A stretch of 64,000 nt of DNA from assembly GCA_023453025.1 (NCBI GenBank), contig JAEXUD010000014.1:1-64000 (forward strand), written 5' to 3'. Under the pieces are notes generated by a model that had not been told where the DNA came from, ran no database searches, and was given only the letters and a program-made list of their open reading frames with translations. A program made the position numbers and the translations under genes. This document shows, one piece after another, positions 54,655-63,007 of the stretch. This stretch comes from Bacillota bacterium. Its GTDB lineage: Bacteria > Bacillota > Clostridia > Tissierellales > Sedimentibacteraceae. Position 1 is the stretch's first letter. Every line of letters starts with the position of its first letter.

Positions 54655-55650
54655 TTATTTTAAATATTCAAGAATCTGTTCTGAAGCAAGGCGTATTGCC
54701 AAGGGACTTCCCGTATTCAGCGAAATGTCCAGATATCCTATATTTCCTTCTTTAACTGCTGTAATAGAATTCCATACGGAGGAAGATGACATATCCTCAA
54801 CTTTTTGGCGGCAGATTTCCTCATTATCCTGGAAAAAGATGTAGTCAGGATTCATTTCAGCCAATGCTTCAAGAGAAATTTCCGCCCATGATTCAGGATA
54901 ATTTTCAGGCACATTCATTCCAAAACCATTTTGAGAATCATGGTAGTGCGAATATACCTTGTACCCGACGATTCCGAATTCACTTTTTGATGCAGGTCTG
55001 AGAAATACAAAAGTCTTATCGGAATATTTTTCTAATTCACTTCGTGTTTGAGAAATAATTTCCTTTGAACTTTCTATGTATTGTTCCGCCTTTTCCTCAC
55101 GGCCTAACATCTGTGCGTAGTCCATAAGTGTTTCGTCCCATTGACCATAATTCTTCTTGAATACAACAGGAGCAATTTTTTCAAGACTTTCACGCATATC
55201 ATCATGTATTCCTACTCCGGCTATAATCAAATCCGGCTGAAGCTCAAGAATTTTTTCCGGATTAGGTGCTGCAGCCATACCTACATCAATAATGGTGCTT
55301 AATTGCTCATATTGGTTAAGTGTCTTAAATTGCTGAGCAATGGATAAGGATGCCACACCTGCCGGAACAACATCAAGAGCAAGCAAGTACTCAGTATATC
55401 CAAAATGCAATACAACAATGCGCTGAGGTTCTCTTTCAATTACAACCTCCTTGCCTAATCCGTCAACATATGTTCTTGGCCATACTGATTCCGAATCGGC
55501 TTCCGTGTTTATATTCTGCATTTCTGTTTCTGCAGATTGAGAAATGTTATCCCCTTTGGCTGTATTGCCCGCTTCAGGCGCCTTGGTGCATCCTGCCGAT
55601 ATACTTGCAATAAGGGCAAGAGAGATAGTGAATTTCATAAATTTTTTCAT
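54655..55650 (-). CDS. Iron-chelate-type solute-binding lipoprotein 1
   Basis: A 331-aa class III binding protein with lipobox SAGC. It shows WPRTYVDGLGKEVVIEREPQRIVVL, LQPDLIIAG and a long helical linker, the FecB/BtuF fold. It shares the WPRTYVD segment and general layout with the next protein upstream, so the two arose by duplication. It delivers cargo to the FecCD permeases. Confidence 0.9.
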   Translation of the reverse strand: MKKFMKFTISLALIASISAGCTKAPEAGNTAKGDNISQSAETEMQNINTEADSESVWPRTYVDGLGKEVVIEREPQRIVVLHFGYTEYLLALDVVPAGVASLSIAQQFKTLNQYEQLSTIIDVGMAAAPNPEKILELQPDLIIAGVGIHDDMRESLEKIAPVVFKKNYGQWDETLMDYAQMLGREEKAEQYIESSKEIISQTRSELEKYSDKTFVFLRPASKSEFGIVGYKVYSHYHDSQNGFGMNVPENYPESWAEISLEALAEMNPDYIFFQDNEEICRQKVEDMSSSSVWNSITAVKEGNIGYLDISLNTGSPLAIRLASEQILEYLK

Positions 55651-55686
55651 AGGTTAGTTCCTTTCGATTAATTGTTTATGAACAAT

Positions 55687-56691
55687 CTATTTTAAAGCTT
55701 CCGATATAGCATCAATTCCATATCTTATTGACAACGGTCCGCCTGAAAAAGCTGAACGGTCGATAAGATGGACATTGTTGTTCTTAACAGCTTCAAGCGA
55801 ATTCCATACAGAGTTACTTCTCAATTCTTCTATATATGATTCATCTGTATCATTAAGCGCATTATTATAAATAAACAAATAATCCGGATTAAATTCTGAT
55901 ATACCTTCCAAAGATATGGTAGTCCTTCCCATGTCAAGATAGTCTCCCGGAGCATTAAGACCAAGCCCGGCTTCCTTGTTGTAAACGAAGTCCAAAACAT
56001 ACACTACAAACTCTTTTGAACTGTCCATAGAAAGAAAAGCAAAAGTTTTATCACTGTAAGAAGCTAATTTTTCAGCTCCTTCCTGCAGCTGATCTTTTAA
56101 TTTATCAATCTCCTCTTGAGCTTTATCCTCTTTTCCAAAAATCTTCCCGTACTCAACTAAAGGCGTCTGCCAATCATCACCGTAATTGTTTACTGCTATA
56201 GTCGGCGCAATTTTTTCAAGCTGTTCGCCAATTTTTTCATATGTTCCTGAGTAAACAAGAATTAAATCCGGCTCAACTTCCAAAAGCTTCTCTATGTTTA
56301 CTGCGCTCATGCTTCCCAAATCAATAACCTCATGTGTTTGTGCATATGGTTTAAACGCTTCCCAGCCCTTATACACATCCACTACTTCAGTTCCTGCCAC
56401 CGGCGGCTCATCCAGTACAAAAAGATGTTCATAGTTACGGAAAAATATCATAACCGGTTTTTCAGGTTTCTGGTCTATAACAACTTCTCTTCCCAGAGTA
56501 TCCACATATGTTCTGGGCCATTCTGTTTCTTTAGCTTCTTCTGTATTCTCATCCTCAGCGTTTGTTTCTGTTTCCGGAGCTGTGTTCTCTGATACAGGTA
56601 TATCGCCAGTCTCATCCGGGCCCATGGCACATCCTGCCAATAATCCTATTAAAATCGCAGTTGCGACAATAAGTCCTATAAATTTTTTCAT
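55687..56691 (-). CDS. Iron-chelate-type solute-binding lipoprotein 2
   Basis: A 334-aa class III binding protein with lipobox LAGC. It has WPRTYVDTLGREVVIDQKPEKPVMI, VEPDLILVYSG and a ligand cleft of the FecB type. It is the first structural gene after the regulator, with a GTTAG-N6-CTAAC palindrome in its leader. Two binding proteins for one permease pair suggest two ligands or forms of one ligand. Confidence 0.9.
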   Translation of the reverse strand: MKKFIGLIVATAILIGLLAGCAMGPDETGDIPVSENTAPETETNAEDENTEEAKETEWPRTYVDTLGREVVIDQKPEKPVMIFFRNYEHLFVLDEPPVAGTEVVDVYKGWEAFKPYAQTHEVIDLGSMSAVNIEKLLEVEPDLILVYSGTYEKIGEQLEKIAPTIAVNNYGDDWQTPLVEYGKIFGKEDKAQEEIDKLKDQLQEGAEKLASYSDKTFAFLSMDSSKEFVVYVLDFVYNKEAGLGLNAPGDYLDMGRTTISLEGISEFNPDYLFIYNNALNDTDESYIEELRSNSVWNSLEAVKNNNVHLIDRSAFSGGPLSIRYGIDAISEALK

Positions 56692-56714
56692 GTTAATCCT
56701 CCAATAAAATTATA

Positions 56715-56730
56715 GTTAGTTTTTCCTAAC
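56715..56730. promoter_or_regulatory. Palindromic operator upstream of binding lipoprotein 2
   Basis: GTTAGTTTTTCCTAAC on the plus strand. Its minus-strand form GTTAGGAAAAACTAACTATA matches the site at 57686 in 18 of 20 positions. A TATACT box (about 56743-56748) is just upstream of it. Confidence 0.6.
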
Positions 56731-56839
56731 CGAGCTTCATAAAGTATAGCAAAACTCAAATAATAAAGGAATAGGATAATTTACAAAATTACATGGACTT
56801 TTGTCGGAGCCATCAAATATAAATTGATCGCTCTTAACT

Positions 56840-57667
56840 CTACACGCTGCTTTTTGCGTGCTTTCTAAATTGTGACGGAGACATGCCTGTTTGTTTTTTG
56901 AAGGCTCTGCTAAAATACAAACTGTCATAATATCCCACACATTCTGCAACCCGCGTTATAGAGCAGGTGCAGTTTCCCAGCAATTCTTTTGCTTTGAGCA
57001 TACGGCATTGAATTAAATAATTACTGGGGCTCATGCCTGCATGACGCTCAAATAAATAAGCCAGCCTGCGCCTGTCTACTCCGAAATCCACCGCAATCTG
57101 AGCTATGGTTATGGGCTCTGCATGATTTTGTCTTATGTATTCCATGACCTGCTCAATTAAAGAAGTGTCATTGTCTGCAAGCTGTCTCTTAGCTGAATCG
57201 AAAAATTCACTTAAAAGGGAAATAAACAACATCTTTGTTCTGAACAAAAATGTTGCTCCGGGTGTTGACTGGCTAATGAAAAGCTGCTGAAGCAAGTTGG
57301 AAATTTTCGGGTTTTCACCTGTTAAAAATGCAAAATGACCTTGATACAAGCGAAACCTTTTTATTTCGTTTTTGGGAATATTATAGTGTATAACAGCATA
57401 TTGCCAGGCCTCGCCGCCGATGACTTCCTTGTCCAAACGCAAGTTGGGCCCTGCGTGAAGAACCATACCGGGTTTCATTATATATGACTCACCTTCCACA
57501 GTAAAGCAAGCATTTCCGGAAATAGGAACAACCAGCCCTCCTGATTCAGGGTTCGTTATGGTTCCCTTACAACTGGCATGCATCAGCGCAGAAGATTTAT
57601 ACAAATCTAAAAATGATACATTGGCTTTTGAAAAATATTCTATAATTTCATTTATATTTTCTTTCAT
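56840..57667 (-). CDS. AraC-family regulator of the cluster
   Basis: A 275-aa protein. The N-terminal half is a cupin sensing domain (GTITNPESGGLVVPISGNACFTVEG). The C-terminal ~100 residues hold two HTH units (ITIAQIAVDFGVDRRRLAYLFERH and SITRVAECVGYYDSLYFSRAFKKQTGMSP). It leads the cluster in the same direction. Such regulators often sense the imported chelate. A palindrome in its own leader suggests that it, or an iron repressor, controls both promoters. Confidence 0.9.
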   Translation of the reverse strand: MKENINEIIEYFSKANVSFLDLYKSSALMHASCKGTITNPESGGLVVPISGNACFTVEGESYIMKPGMVLHAGPNLRLDKEVIGGEAWQYAVIHYNIPKNEIKRFRLYQGHFAFLTGENPKISNLLQQLFISQSTPGATFLFRTKMLFISLLSEFFDSAKRQLADNDTSLIEQVMEYIRQNHAEPITIAQIAVDFGVDRRRLAYLFERHAGMSPSNYLIQCRMLKAKELLGNCTCSITRVAECVGYYDSLYFSRAFKKQTGMSPSQFRKHAKSSV

Positions 57668-57685
57668 TTTTTCACCTCACAGTAC

Positions 57686-57701
57686 GTTAGTATAAACTAA
57701 C
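57686..57701. promoter_or_regulatory. Palindromic operator upstream of the AraC gene
   Basis: GTTAGTATAAACTAAC is a perfect inverted repeat with 6-bp arms. It lies 19 bases before the start codon and is nearly the same as the site at 56715. The half sites resemble the core of DtxR-type iron boxes (TTAG...CTAA). Confidence 0.6.
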
Positions 57702-57773
57702 TATATGTTATCACATTGCGCTTTAAATGTAAATGCGATAAAATCATAAGTATAGTTCACCGCTGTGCCCCCA

Positions 57774-57812
57774 CTTCTGTAAGCGGGGGCGCTTTTCAAC
57801 TTCAGGTGGGGA
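57774..57812. repeat. G/C-rich hairpin element, copy 2
   Basis: GCCCCCACTT-CTGT-AAGCGGGGGC followed by GCTTTTCAAC and CAGGTGGGG. Related to 1299-1340. It sits between def and the accessory cluster. Confidence 0.45.
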
Positions 57813-57828
57813 TATCCCTCTGTATTTT

Positions 57829-58272
57829 TTATTTTTTTACTCTGTCTGTAAACAATATTCCATCCAAGTGATCTAACTCATGGCATATCGCCCTTGCCAA
57901 AATACCTTCTGCATTCAATGTGTTTTGCTTACCTTCTTCGTCTGTATATTCAACTGTTACATTCATAGGTCTGTTTACATTGCCTTTTTTTTCGGGTACG
58001 CTGAGGCATCCTTCCTGACCCAGCTGTTCACCTGATTTTTTAGTTATCTTCGGATTAATCATCTTATATACTTTTCCGTCTTCCACATCTATTACAACCG
58101 CACGTTTTAATATTCCAACCTGCGGCGCTGCAAGTCCTACACCATCATTTGCATACATGGTTTCCAACATGTCGTCAAGAAGAGTCTTTATTCTGTCGTC
58201 AACTACGCTTACTTCCTTACTTTTCTTTCTTAATATTTCATCGCCTTCATATCTTAAATTTCTTAATGCCAT
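57829..58272 (-). CDS. def: Peptide deformylase
   Basis: A 147-aa metallo-enzyme that removes the formyl group from new proteins. All three motifs are present: GVGLAAPQ, EGCLSVP (Cys ligand) and CHELDH (His ligands and catalytic Glu). It is eight bases after priA, the usual order. Confidence 0.96.
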   Translation of the reverse strand: MALRNLRYEGDEILRKKSKEVSVVDDRIKTLLDDMLETMYANDGVGLAAPQVGILKRAVVIDVEDGKVYKMINPKITKKSGEQLGQEGCLSVPEKKGNVNRPMNVTVEYTDEEGKQNTLNAEGILARAICHELDHLDGILFTDRVKK

Positions 58273-58280
58273 ACTTCCTC

Positions 58281-60698
58281 CTAAATTGTATTGGTATTAA
58301 TATTTATGCTAACCTTTATATTTTCCATATCTTTATCCATATACACGCTTCTTAAAATTTTCTTCAGCTCATGCATAACATTGTTTGATGCCTTTATAAA
58401 CAAATTGATTCTGTATTCATCATTTACCTTGTAAATTGAATGCGGTATCGGTCGGTACAATAAAAGGCTTCTTTCCTTGACCATATCTTTTACTGAATCT
58501 TTTATCTCCTCATATTTTTCACTGGCAATTCTGTTTACCAGCTCTTCGTTTTTAGATATGAGGCATATATTTATTATATTAATAAACGGCGGAAATGCAA
58601 ATTCTTTTCTGAGTTTTAGCTCTTCATTTATAAAAATTTCATAATTATTTTCTTTTGCTGCATTAATTATGAAGTTTTCCGGCTCATAGGTCTGAACAAA
58701 CACATTTCCTTTTTTGCTCCCTCTTCCTGCTCTTCCGCTTACCTGTGTAATCAGCTGGAAGGTTTTTTCGCTTGAATTGAAAAACGGAAGATTTAGAATT
58801 GCATCAGCTGACAAAACCCCGACAGTAGTTACATCAGGAAAATCAAATCCCTTTGCCAGCATTTGTGTACCTATTAAAATATCTATATTTCCATCCTTAA
58901 AATCATTATAAATATTCTCATATGCGTCCTTGTCAGTCATGGAATCAAAATCCATGCGCTCAACCCTTGCTTTTGCAAACAGCTTTTTAACCAGCTTTTC
59001 TACCTGCTGCGTTCCTGCATTGAACTGCTCTATTTTATCACTTCCGCATTTAGGGCAATTAGTCAGCATCTTTTTTGTTCTGCCGCAATAATGGCATTTT
59101 AACATGTTGCCCTTTATATGATATGACATAGAAACATCGCAGCGCTCACAGCGAACCACATGCCCGCATTTCTTGCAGGAAACAAATCCTGAATATCCTC
59201 TTTTATTTAAAAATAAAATTACCTGCTCTTTTTTGCTCAGTGAAGCTTTTATATTTTCATATAATTCTTCACTGATAATTGTGTTGTTTCCCTTGTCAAG
59301 CTCACTGCTCATGTCAATAATTTTAACATCCGGCATTTGGTTATTGACACGTTTTTTCAAGTCTATTTTTTCTATCTGCCCTTTAATTGCCATATTGTAG
59401 GTAGTTATGGACGGAGTGGCTGAACCGAGTATTACTTTTGCATTTAATATATGAGCCATTTTTATAGCGACTTCTGTTGTGTCGTACTTAGGTGAGGTTG
59501 ATGAAATATAGCTGTCCTCGTGTTCTTCGTCAATTACAATTACACCTAAATTTCTAATAGGAGCAAATATGGCTGAACGGGCTCCTATGACAACATCCAC
59601 CTCATGATTGTACACCTTTGTCCATTGTATAAACTTTTCCTTTTTTGACAATCTGGAATGAAACACCGCTATTTTGTTTCCAAATCTTTTCTGAAATCTG
59701 TCTATGGTCTGGGTTGTAAGCGAAATTTCAGGTACGAGCATAATACACTGCTTGTTTTCTTTTATATAATGCTCGATTATGTCCATATATACTTCTGTCT
59801 TGCCGCTGCCTGTCACTCCGTGAAGCAGAAAAACCTTGTTTTCAGAGGTCAGTATCTGATTGCATGCTTTTCTTTGTTCCTCATTTAAGCAATGCCCTTT
59901 ATCTGTGCATAGGGCTTCTTCCTCACTGTATAGAATATATTCATCCTTTAAAATTCCTTTTTTTATTAAATTATTTATAACTGCGGATGATACGTTTAAA
60001 TTTTTAGATAATTGTTTTACACTCGATTTCTTATTATTCTTCAAATAATTAATAACTTTAACTTGATTATCAGTCTTTATATTATATTCTTCTGCTTCCT
60101 TATCCTCAAATAAGGAAACATATTTTTCATAGGCGCTTTTACTCTTTATGTTTTCCTTGCTGATTACTTCAATTAGCTTTTTTTCTGTCAAGCTTTTAAT
60201 AATTGTAAAAATATCTGTGCTTTTATATATTTTTTTTAGTTTCTCAAGTTCAATAGGACCATTTTGCTTTATTATATCTAAAAATTCACATTCCTTTTCA
60301 TTAATATTAATACCTGGTAATTCCGCTTCAATTGCTTTAATAGTGATATTATGCTCATATTTAATCATGGATGGTATCATAAGTCTTACTACGTCAGAAT
60401 ACTTGCAAACATATCTTTCCCTCATCCAAAAAGCCAGCTTTAACATTTCATCACTGACAACCGGAAAGTCATCAAGCACATCAAGTATAGGCTTAATTTT
60501 ACCTCCTGGGATATCGCATGATGAATCTACTGATACAATCAATGCATCAATCATATGCTTATTATGACCAAAGCTTACCTTAACTCTCCTGCCGGTTTGA
60601 ATGCTGTCTTCAAGCTCCTTCGGAACGCCATAAGTAAATAATTGGTCTATGCTTTTAGAATTATTGTTTAATATTACCTGTACAAAAATGTTATACAT
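58281..60698 (-). CDS. priA: Primosomal replication-restart helicase PriA
   Basis: An 805-aa helicase. It has an N-terminal 3'-DNA-binding domain and a winged helix. The core has Walker A HGVTGSGKT and DEEH (VIDEEHEDS), and the insert has two zinc sites (CKKCGHVVRCERC and CHYCG...CPKC). The late motif QVSGRAGRG follows. It reloads DnaB at stalled forks. CoaBC, often between rpoZ and priA, is absent. Confidence 0.96.
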   Translation of the reverse strand: MYNIFVQVILNNNSKSIDQLFTYGVPKELEDSIQTGRRVKVSFGHNKHMIDALIVSVDSSCDIPGGKIKPILDVLDDFPVVSDEMLKLAFWMRERYVCKYSDVVRLMIPSMIKYEHNITIKAIEAELPGININEKECEFLDIIKQNGPIELEKLKKIYKSTDIFTIIKSLTEKKLIEVISKENIKSKSAYEKYVSLFEDKEAEEYNIKTDNQVKVINYLKNNKKSSVKQLSKNLNVSSAVINNLIKKGILKDEYILYSEEEALCTDKGHCLNEEQRKACNQILTSENKVFLLHGVTGSGKTEVYMDIIEHYIKENKQCIMLVPEISLTTQTIDRFQKRFGNKIAVFHSRLSKKEKFIQWTKVYNHEVDVVIGARSAIFAPIRNLGVIVIDEEHEDSYISSTSPKYDTTEVAIKMAHILNAKVILGSATPSITTYNMAIKGQIEKIDLKKRVNNQMPDVKIIDMSSELDKGNNTIISEELYENIKASLSKKEQVILFLNKRGYSGFVSCKKCGHVVRCERCDVSMSYHIKGNMLKCHYCGRTKKMLTNCPKCGSDKIEQFNAGTQQVEKLVKKLFAKARVERMDFDSMTDKDAYENIYNDFKDGNIDILIGTQMLAKGFDFPDVTTVGVLSADAILNLPFFNSSEKTFQLITQVSGRAGRGSKKGNVFVQTYEPENFIINAAKENNYEIFINEELKLRKEFAFPPFINIINICLISKNEELVNRIASEKYEEIKDSVKDMVKERSLLLYRPIPHSIYKVNDEYRINLFIKASNNVMHELKKILRSVYMDKDMENIKVSININTNTI

Positions 60699-60742
60699 AA
60701 TTGCTCCTAAATGAAATAATCAGTCGCTAGACTGATTATAAT

Positions 60743-61039
60743 TTATTCATTCGATTGTTCTTCTTCAGTATCTATCGATTCATTTTCGACTTCAGATGGC
60801 TGCTCATTCTTAGCTGCTGATTCCTGAAGGTTTTTTTTGTATTGATCATAATTATAAATCGGTTGATATTTACCTTCATAAAATTCTTCGATTGCTATTG
60901 CAACAGGTTTTATAGTAGGTGTTCTTACCAGGATATCTGAACCATCGATTATTTGCCTTGCTCTTCTTGAAACTATTGTAACTAAGGAGTATCTGCTATC
61001 AGCCATTCCTATTAATTCATCAATTGAAATTTTCTTCAT
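60743..61039 (-). CDS. rpoZ: RNA polymerase omega subunit
   Basis: A 98-aa omega subunit: SIDELIGMADSRYSLVTIVSRRARQI and KPVAIAIEEFYEGK. It helps assemble beta-prime. A Glu-rich tail follows. It directly follows gmk, the classic gmk-rpoZ pair. Confidence 0.93.
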   Translation of the reverse strand: MKKISIDELIGMADSRYSLVTIVSRRARQIIDGSDILVRTPTIKPVAIAIEEFYEGKYQPIYNYDQYKKNLQESAAKNEQPSEVENESIDTEEEQSNE

Positions 61040-61040
61040 A

Positions 61041-61646
61041 TTATACCTCTCTGATTTTGTTTATAATTGCTTTTTTCCTGATTGCCCTATTTTTTTCTGC
61101 ATTTATAATACATTGAACTTTTTTAACCGCAGCTTCAACCTCGTCGTTTAATACTACATAATCATATTCAAAAGCATAATTTAATTCATCATATGCACTT
61201 TGCATTCTATTGAGAATAACTTCCTTCGAATCTGTACCTCTTCCTTCAATTCTATTTTTCAGCTCTTTCAAAGACGGAGGAAGTATAAAAATAAATACTC
61301 CCATAGGATAGTTTTTTTTAACCTGCAATGCTCCCTGAATATCTATTTCAAGAATAATATCATTTCCATCTTCAAGCTGTTTAAACACTTCTTTTTTCGG
61401 AGTTCCGTAGTAATTTCCATACACTAAAGCATACTCGAGGAATTCATCATTATTTATCTTATTTATGAATTCTTCTTCATTTATAAAGAAGTAGCTTTCG
61501 CCTTCCACTTCACCTTCTCTTGGTTTTCGTGTGGTAGCTGACACTGAAACCTTTAAGTCTGTTATCTCTTTTTTAAGCTGTTTGCATATTGTTCCCTTGC
61601 CTGCTCCTGAAGGTCCTGAAATTACCACCAATAATCCGTTGTCCAT
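61041..61646 (-). CDS. gmk: Guanylate kinase
   Basis: A 201-aa enzyme converting GMP to GDP. P-loop SGPSGAGKGT, the GMP-binding TTRKPREGEVEGESYFF, and ILEIDIQGA are present. Standard length. It lies between remA and rpoZ. Confidence 0.96.
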   Translation of the reverse strand: MDNGLLVVISGPSGAGKGTICKQLKKEITDLKVSVSATTRKPREGEVEGESYFFINEEEFINKINNDEFLEYALVYGNYYGTPKKEVFKQLEDGNDIILEIDIQGALQVKKNYPMGVFIFILPPSLKELKNRIEGRGTDSKEVILNRMQSAYDELNYAFEYDYVVLNDEVEAAVKKVQCIINAEKNRAIRKKAIINKIREV

Positions 61647-61658
61647 CCTTACACCTCA

Positions 61659-61916
61659 TTACTTTATATTGTGGTTGTTGTTGTCAAATCTTTGTGCCAT
61701 GGTATCCGGCTGTATTGCCGATAATATTACATATTCGCAGTCAGTTATTATTACTGCTCTTGTCTTTCTGCCATATGTAGCGTCAATAAGCTTTCCCTTT
61801 TCTCTTGTTTCTTGTATAACGCGCTTGATAGGTGCTGATTCCGGACTTACAATTGCTATAATTCTATTTGATAATGCTATATTTCCAAATCCTATATTTA
61901 TAGTATTGTTTGCCAT
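61659..61916 (-). CDS. remA: RemA/DUF370 family regulator
   Basis: An 85-aa protein: INIGFGNIALSNRIIAIVSPESAPIKR and GRKTRAVIITD. In Bacillus, RemA is a DNA-binding activator of matrix and osmoprotection genes. It is 12 bases before gmk and 10 after yicC, as in most Firmicutes. Confidence 0.92.
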   Translation of the reverse strand: MANNTINIGFGNIALSNRIIAIVSPESAPIKRVIQETREKGKLIDATYGRKTRAVIITDCEYVILSAIQPDTMAQRFDNNNHNIK

Positions 61917-61926
61917 TTTGTATCTC

Positions 61927-62814
61927 CTATTCTATATTTTGAATTTGTTCTCTGATTTTCTCCAATAGATTTTTAATTTCAATAACCAATTGTATTATTT
62001 CAAGATTTCCTATTTTGGAACCAATAGTATTTATTTCTCTGTTTGATTCTTGAATAATAAAATCTAATTTCCTTCCGACACTTCCTCCTTCGCTCAAAAC
62101 GCTGAAGAGCTGACCCATATGGGATTTAAATCTTACTATTTCTTCATTGATATCGCTTTTATCAGCATAAATAACTATTTCGTTGTACAGTCTGTTCTCA
62201 TCCAGTTCATGATTACTGCCTAAAAGCTCTTTTATTCTTGTTTCAAACTTAACTTTGTAATCAGAAACTATAGTTTCGGAATTCTTTATAATTTCGTCCA
62301 TTAATACAAGTATTTTATCCATACTTGACTTAATATCAGCTTCAAGCTGTTCTCCCTCTAAGCTTCTCATTTTTATAAGGCTTTCAACTGCATTGTTCAT
62401 TGCAGCCTCAACGCAGATACGAAGTTCTTCTTCATCCTCGGTATCTTCCTTGGAAACCAGTACATCTTGAAATTTTATTATTGTATCCAATGAAACATTG
62501 CTGTTTATATCCAATTCCTTTTTCACTTCATCAATGGCACTTTTATATTGTTTTGCCAAACATAAATTAGGTACTATTACTGTATCTGATTCACTTATAT
62601 AGTCTATGTTGATATATACATCTATTCTACCCCTTTGCACGCTATTTTTCAAGATTTTTCTTATATTATCTTCAAAAAAGCGCAAATGTCTTGGTGTTTT
62701 AATGTTTATATCGCAATATCTATTGTTTATAGTCTTAATTTCTGCTGTTATGATTCTTTTACCGTCATTATGCTCACCCTTGCCGTAACCGGTCATACTT
62801 AATATATTTGCCAT
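61927..62814 (-). CDS. YicC family endoribonuclease
   Basis: A 295-aa YicC/YloC protein: SMTGYGKGE at the start, NNRYCDINIKTPRHLRF, and the C-terminal GRKLDFIIQESNREINTIGSK. Recent work on this family shows RNase activity on small RNAs. It leads the yicC-remA-gmk-rpoZ string and diverges from rqcH. Confidence 0.92.
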   Translation of the reverse strand: MANILSMTGYGKGEHNDGKRIITAEIKTINNRYCDINIKTPRHLRFFEDNIRKILKNSVQRGRIDVYINIDYISESDTVIVPNLCLAKQYKSAIDEVKKELDINSNVSLDTIIKFQDVLVSKEDTEDEEELRICVEAAMNNAVESLIKMRSLEGEQLEADIKSSMDKILVLMDEIIKNSETIVSDYKVKFETRIKELLGSNHELDENRLYNEIVIYADKSDINEEIVRFKSHMGQLFSVLSEGGSVGRKLDFIIQESNREINTIGSKIGNLEIIQLVIEIKNLLEKIREQIQNIE

Positions 62815-62955
62815 TTTATTCTCCGATAGTTTTTATTTTATTCATTATGCAACTAATTTTTATGATTATGTTAATTTTATATTTTTCCAGAACCTGTATA
62901 TGCTATTTATTATAACATTAAAATTCTATTAGTAAACAAAAATAAAATAATTTCC

Positions 62956-62984
62956 ATGACATAAAAAGAATTTTACGGTACAAT
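62956..62984 (+). promoter_or_regulatory. Promoter of rqcH
   Basis: ATGACA, a 17-base spacer, and TACAAT at 62979-62984, 24 bases before the ATG. Confidence 0.6.
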
Positions 62985-63007
62985 ATAACGAAGAACGGAG
63001 GTATAAT

